Assembly (NCBI GenBank): GCA_002083565.1
Contig: MSXM01000060.1
Location: 5,753-48,010, forward strand
Length of the DNA: 42,258 bases
Reading direction: 5' to 3'
Source: Nitrospira sp. ST-bin4
Lineage (GTDB): Bacteria > Nitrospirota > Nitrospiria > Nitrospirales > Nitrospiraceae
Shown here: one piece after another, positions 38,870 to 42,258 of the stretch
How the letters are laid out: the number at the start of each line of letters is the position of its first letter
Numbering within the stretch: the stretch's first letter is position 1
Program-made: the position numbers and the translations under genes
The notes under the pieces: model-generated
What the model was told of the DNA's origin: nothing
The model's input: only the letters and a program-made list of their open reading frames with translations
The model's database searches: none

Positions 38870-38898
38870 AGTATAGCGGGTTTGCCCTGCCTGAACAA
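38870..38898 (-). promoter_or_regulatory. Sigma70-type promoter of fbp
   Basis: On the minus strand TTGTTC (38893-38898) and TATACT (38870-38875) are separated by exactly 17 nt. The -10 ends 10 nt before the fbp ATG, so transcription would start about 3-5 nt before the start codon. The -35 overlaps the gap after the DUF3108 stop. Confidence 0.6.
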
Positions 38899-38916
38899 CA
38901 ATCAATGATCCTGCAC

Positions 38917-39675
38917 TTATTTCGCAAGACCCACCCTGGAAACCCCATCAACCAGATCGGCGACGATCGATCCCAGAATTACTTTCGCTTTCATACGCAC
39001 AGGAATGCGGCGTTCATCGGTGGTCAGCCACACCCGGATATTCCCTTGGTTCATGAAGAGCCCGTGAAACGGCATAATCACCAGCACTCGCGCAGTCTCC
39101 ATGTCTCCCCAACGGCTTTCGATAGTCTCAATCCCCTCAACCCGCACTTCGACCGGCCGATTCTTCTTGTCGTGATACACATTCATAGTCAGCGATGCAC
39201 CGGGCTTCAACGGCAAGACACTCCTCGTATAATAGAGACAGGAGATGATGTCCTGGGTCCCTACAGGGATCGGCAACGATTCGGTAGTGCCTCCTCTGAC
39301 TGCTGTGACGGTCCCCTCCTGTTGATGAAACACATACTCAATGTCCTCTTTTTTCTTCCCTTCCCGTCGACGGAACGTCATATGCTTCGGCACGAGCGTG
39401 GTGAAATCGATTTCGGATTCGACCCGATTGTCGACAGGGAAAAAGGCAGTAAGAACAGGCCTGGACTGCGCAGTTCCGACCAATTTAGCGAGCGTATGAC
39501 TTTCGGCACGCTCCATACCGGCGATTTCCATCACGGCAGAAGCCGCAGTGATATGAAGCCACGACACTTCGTATGTCAGACGTTCACCGATCCGAAATGG
39601 ATGCGTGGAATCAGCGGCGTGAACAGGCAGGGATAGGCCCAGTAAGCCTAGAGCGACCACGTGGTGCCAGCGCAT
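38917..39675 (-). CDS. DUF3108 domain periplasmic protein
   Basis: This 252-residue protein has a signal peptide (MRWHHVVALGLLGLSLPVHAAD, cleavage after HAA). The mature part matches DUF3108: FRIGERLTYEVSWLHITAAS near the start, the mid block FFPVDNRVESEIDF, SCLYYTRSVLPLKPGASLTM, VYHDKKNRPVEV and the closing WLTTDERRIPVRMKAK. Such proteins are periplasmic beta-rich proteins of unknown role, sometimes linked to lipid or LPS transport. The ATG at 39673-39675 is chosen because it begins the signal peptide; a GTG three codons earlier is possible. It lies between the phosphomannomutase and fbp genes. Confidence 0.87.
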   Translation of the reverse strand: MRWHHVVALGLLGLSLPVHAADSTHPFRIGERLTYEVSWLHITAASAVMEIAGMERAESHTLAKLVGTAQSRPVLTAFFPVDNRVESEIDFTTLVPKHMTFRRREGKKKEDIEYVFHQQEGTVTAVRGGTTESLPIPVGTQDIISCLYYTRSVLPLKPGASLTMNVYHDKKNRPVEVRVEGIETIESRWGDMETARVLVIMPFHGLFMNQGNIRVWLTTDERRIPVRMKAKVILGSIVADLVDGVSRVGLAK

Positions 39676-39707
39676 GATGCACACACCGGATGGAGAGAGA
39701 ACAATGG

Positions 39708-41108
39708 CTAGTGCCCGAGCGTCCGTCTCGCATGAGACAGTTCCTGATCAATCAGCGAGCGGATCGCATTCATGCGCTCGGAGGATACCGCTTCGAATCG
39801 CAAGACCAGCGCGGGCTGCGTGTTGGAGGCCCTGATAAGCCCCCACCCTCCGTCGAATACGGCCCGGACACCGTCGATCGTGATGAGGTCGCGGAGCACC
39901 AGATCGGCAGGCCCCAGACTTTGCTTCGTCTTTAGATAGTCCGCAAATCTTGCCTGAATCGATCGAACCACATCAAATTTGACGGTATCCGGCAAGTCGA
40001 CACGAATCTCCGGAGTCACCACGGTCTTCGGCAAGTCGGAAACCAGGGCCGAGAGCGGCTGCGTCCCTTTCGCCAAAATCTCGATCAATCTGCAGGACGC
40101 ATAGACGGCATCGTCATATCCAAAGTACCGATCGGCAAAGAACATATGGCCGGACATTTCACCGGCGAGGACGGCGGACTCCTCCTTCATCTTCGCCTTG
40201 ATCAACGAATGGCCAGTCTTCCACATAATCGGACGCCCGCCCTTCGCGGCAATATCGTCATAGAGGCTCTGCGAGGCTTTTACTTCTGAAATGATCGCAC
40301 CGCCGGGCTTCACCGCCAGAATATCCCGCGCATACACGACCAGCAGCCGGTCACCCCAGAGCACATCGCCCCGTTCGTCCACCGCGCCGATTCGATCCGC
40401 GTCCCCGTCGTACCCGATGCCCACATCCGCCTTCTGATCCTTCACTGTTTGCATGAGGTCGGAAAGATTGTCGAGAACCGTTGGGTCCGGATGGTGGTTC
40501 GGAAACCGTCCGTCCAGATCGCAATACAGCCCTGTGACCTTGCAGCCCAGCAGCTCCAGCGCTTGCTTCGCCACCAGCGATGCCGCTCCGTTTCCGCAAT
40601 CGATCACGACATGCAGTCGATGGGCATTCACTCCCGCAAAACTCTTCTTGATGTAGGCCAGGTAGTCCGGAATGATCGCATACTCAGACAGACGCCCGGC
40701 CCCCGACAAAAATACGCCCTTCTCCATCACCCGACGAAGTTCCTGAATTGCCTCGCCGTGAATCGCTTCTTTGCCGACACAGATCTTAAACCCGTTGTAC
40801 TCAGCAGCATTATGGCTGCCGGTGATCATGATCCCGCCGCCGACCGGCAGGGTGAACAGCGAAAAATACACCAGCGGCGAAGAACAGACCCCGATATCGA
40901 TCACATCAAGTCCGCCGTCGAGGAGCCCTTTCAGAAGGGACTGATGCAGGCTCGGAGAACTGAGCCTGCCGTCACGGCCAAGACTGATCGTCTTGACGCC
41001 GCGCCCTGAGGCATACGTTGCATAGGCCCGCCCCACACGTTCAGCCAGCTCCACCGTCAGCTCACTGCCGACGATTCCGCGCAAGTCGTATTCACGGAAT
41101 AAACCCAT
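39708..41108 (-). CDS. Phosphomannomutase/phosphoglucomutase
   Basis: This alpha-D-phosphohexomutase interconverts hexose-6-phosphate and hexose-1-phosphate for sugar-nucleotide synthesis. The 466-residue protein has the phospho-serine loop ITGSHNAAEYNG (Ser98), the metal loop DGDADR (residues 234-239), the sugar-binding GEMSGH and the phosphate-binding RASNTQPALVLRFE. It resembles AlgC/ManB dual-specificity enzymes. GAGGAG lies 6 nt before the ATG. It follows the manC-type gene across a palindrome, so the pair should make mannose-1-P and GDP-mannose for glycans. Confidence 0.95.
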   Translation of the reverse strand: MGLFREYDLRGIVGSELTVELAERVGRAYATYASGRGVKTISLGRDGRLSSPSLHQSLLKGLLDGGLDVIDIGVCSSPLVYFSLFTLPVGGGIMITGSHNAAEYNGFKICVGKEAIHGEAIQELRRVMEKGVFLSGAGRLSEYAIIPDYLAYIKKSFAGVNAHRLHVVIDCGNGAASLVAKQALELLGCKVTGLYCDLDGRFPNHHPDPTVLDNLSDLMQTVKDQKADVGIGYDGDADRIGAVDERGDVLWGDRLLVVYARDILAVKPGGAIISEVKASQSLYDDIAAKGGRPIMWKTGHSLIKAKMKEESAVLAGEMSGHMFFADRYFGYDDAVYASCRLIEILAKGTQPLSALVSDLPKTVVTPEIRVDLPDTVKFDVVRSIQARFADYLKTKQSLGPADLVLRDLITIDGVRAVFDGGWGLIRASNTQPALVLRFEAVSSERMNAIRSLIDQELSHARRTLGH

Positions 41109-41133
41109 GAGGTCTCCTCAAAATTGGTGACAT

Positions 41134-41207
41134 GCTGACAGGAAAGAATGCTGACAAGTGGATACCTTGTGACCAGCAGACCTGTCAGCTTGTTCGCTTG
41201 TCAGCCG
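41134..41207. repeat. Imperfect palindrome, GCTGACA-word family (copy D4)
   Basis: Arms at 41134-41159 and 41182-41207 match as inverted repeats at 18 of 26 positions; each holds two GCTGACA words 16-17 nt apart. It fills the junction between the manC-type gene and the phosphomannomutase gene, directly beside the manC stop (41208-41210). Confidence 0.74.
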
Positions 41208-42258
41208 TCAGTGCTTCGTCACCCGGCCGTACTCGTCTTTGAACCTGACGATATCATCCTCGCCAAGATACGGCCCATTCTGCACCTCAATAATGTGCAG
41301 CGTACCAAGGCCTGGATTCTCCAGACGATGCATCGTTTCGACCGGGATAGCCGTACTCTGGCCGATCTGCAAATCAAAAACCTCTTCGCCTCTGGTCACG
41401 CGCGCGGTGCCGGCAATGACCACCCAATGCTCACTGCGTTTGTGATGCAATTGGAGCGAGAGTCGCCCGCTCGGATTGACAGTCACTCGTTTCACCTTGA
41501 AACCAGGACCTTCTTCCAGCACGGTATACGATCCCCAGGGCCGATGAACGGTGAGATGTTCCAGATGCTCGGGCGCTTGCTGCTGCTTGAGGATGTCGAC
41601 GATTTTCTTCACATCCTGCGCGCGCGATTTGGGACAGACCAGAGTAGCATCCGGAGTGTCCACCACCACCATGTCGCGCAAACCGATCGTGGCCACCACC
41701 CGCCGGTCGGCATAGACGATCGAGTCGGCACTCCCGATATCGACCACTCGCCCCGTCATCACATTGCCGGCCTTGCTCTTCGCCGCCACTTCGTCCAAGC
41801 TCCCCCAACTCCCTACATCAGACCATTTGAACGAGACCGGCACCACAGCCGACTTTGAGGATTGCTCCATCACGCCATTGTCAATCGAGACTGACGGCAC
41901 AGCACGATACGCGTCATCGATGGCCTGTCTGGATGCGCCGGCGGACTTGAGTGTCGCAATCCGATCCATCGTCTTGGCCACCGCAGGCTGGTACCGACGA
42001 ATCTCTTCCAGAATCGTCGCAGCGCGCCAGACGAACATGCCGCTATTCCAAAAGTAGTTCCCTGCCTTGAGGTACCGGGCCGCCTTGGCCGCATTGGGCT
42101 TTTCCACAAATTTCTGAACCCGGTAGCCGCGCAACCTGCCTTGTTTGCCCAATATCACTTTGTTGTTCGGCTTGATATAGCCATACCCGGTTTCCGGCCT
42201 GACCGGCTCGATTCCGAACGTCACCAGATATCCATCGGCTGCCAATTCCGACGCAAGC
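41208..42258 (-). CDS. Mannose-1-phosphate guanylyltransferase / mannose-6-phosphate isomerase, N-terminus outside the window
   Basis: This is a type II ManC protein. The nucleotidyltransferase part makes GDP-mannose from mannose-1-P and GTP, and the C-terminal cupin is the isomerase. At least 350 codons are visible and the reading frame stays open to the edge (ASELAADGYLVTFGIEP), so the start lies outside. Recognisable blocks are PETGYGYIKPN, VEKPNAAKAARYLKAGNYFW-type sequence, SGMFVW, SVSIDNGVMEQSS and KWSDVGSWGSLDEV. The cupin part starts near RPWGSYTVLEEG, with LQLHHKRSEHWVVIAGTA carrying the metal-binding His residues. It probably supplies GDP-mannose for exopolysaccharide or LPS, together with the phosphomannomutase downstream. 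Confidence 0.95.
   Translation of the reverse strand, partial: LASELAADGYLVTFGIEPVRPETGYGYIKPNNKVILGKQGRLRGYRVQKFVEKPNAAKAARYLKAGNYFWNSGMFVWRAATILEEIRRYQPAVAKTMDRIATLKSAGASRQAIDDAYRAVPSVSIDNGVMEQSSKSAVVPVSFKWSDVGSWGSLDEVAAKSKAGNVMTGRVVDIGSADSIVYADRRVVATIGLRDMVVVDTPDATLVCPKSRAQDVKKIVDILKQQQAPEHLEHLTVHRPWGSYTVLEEGPGFKVKRVTVNPSGRLSLQLHHKRSEHWVVIAGTARVTRGEEVFDLQIGQSTAIPVETMHRLENPGLGTLHIIEVQNGPYLGEDDIVRFKDEYGRVTKH

Overview
The window carries a dense, mostly housekeeping stretch of a Gram-negative bacterial chromosome. Outer-membrane features (TonB-dependent receptor, lipoprotein, AMIN-domain amidase), GatCAB-type tRNA amidation, a DhnA-type class I aldolase with a class I FBPase, a DUF502 membrane protein and several hypothetical secreted proteins suggest a member of the Nitrospirota, most likely Nitrospira. 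No rRNA or other marker gene is present, so this placement is inference from gene content and protein flavour. GC is moderate to high by eye, with an AT-richer island around 26.8-27.9 kb. No tRNA, rRNA, CRISPR array or complete transposon was seen.

Layout. (1) 1-10.2 kb, minus strand: a long co-directional run in the order DUF502, glmU, glmS, gatC, panD, gatA, DUF948, ytxH-like, gatB, a RelE-type toxin-antitoxin pair, and eno (cut by the window edge). It combines UDP-GlcNAc synthesis, Asp/Glu-tRNA amidation, beta-alanine synthesis and glycolysis/gluconeogenesis. (2) 10.4-15.3 kb, plus strand: tmk, holB, a MITE-like 185-bp element, metG and a secreted hypothetical protein. (3) 15.6-20.5 kb, plus strand: a DUF4403 lipoprotein, a single-haem Tll0287-like protein, a Zn-type CDF exporter and a COG0523 metallochaperone GTPase, closed by a strong terminator. 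(4) 20.5-24.7 kb, minus strand: a His-rich secreted peptide, a TonB-dependent receptor, an unanchored TonB-C-like secreted protein and a PAP2 phosphatase; with (3) this looks like a metal-handling neighbourhood. (5) 24.8-30.7 kb: aroG, tatD and a nonsense-broken saccharopine-dehydrogenase-like gene on plus, a NYN-domain nuclease on minus, then amiC and truA on plus. (6) 30.7-42.3 kb, minus strand: a PEP mutase-nucleotidyltransferase fusion, cysE, a four-helix-bundle gene, ispF, ispD, an HtrA protease, class I aldolase, FBPase, a DUF3108 protein, phosphomannomutase and a type II ManC (cut by the window edge).

The genes fit a biosynthetic, autotroph-like lifestyle: gluconeogenesis (aldolase, FBPase, enolase) feeding sugar nucleotides (GlmS/GlmU, phosphomannomutase, ManC), isoprenoids (IspD/IspF), aromatics (AroG) and envelope maintenance (AmiC, HtrA, DUF3108, PAP2).

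The most unusual signal is non-coding. Most junctions between co-directional genes hold an imperfect palindrome of roughly 60-150 bp whose arms are built from degenerate repeats of a short word. At least four word families occur: TGGTTTGTC-like, GCTGACAAG-like, GTGAGTAGTAAG-like and TGGTCATT-like. In the glmS-gatC-panD-gatA-DUF948 run each junction holds a different family. The arms often supply the stop codon of the upstream gene, or in ispD the start codon of the downstream gene. I know of no description of this arrangement and treat it as the best candidate for something new here. Two genes interrupted by a single in-frame stop, a hairpin terminator inside the truA coding region, and an almost leaderless fbp promoter are further points of interest.
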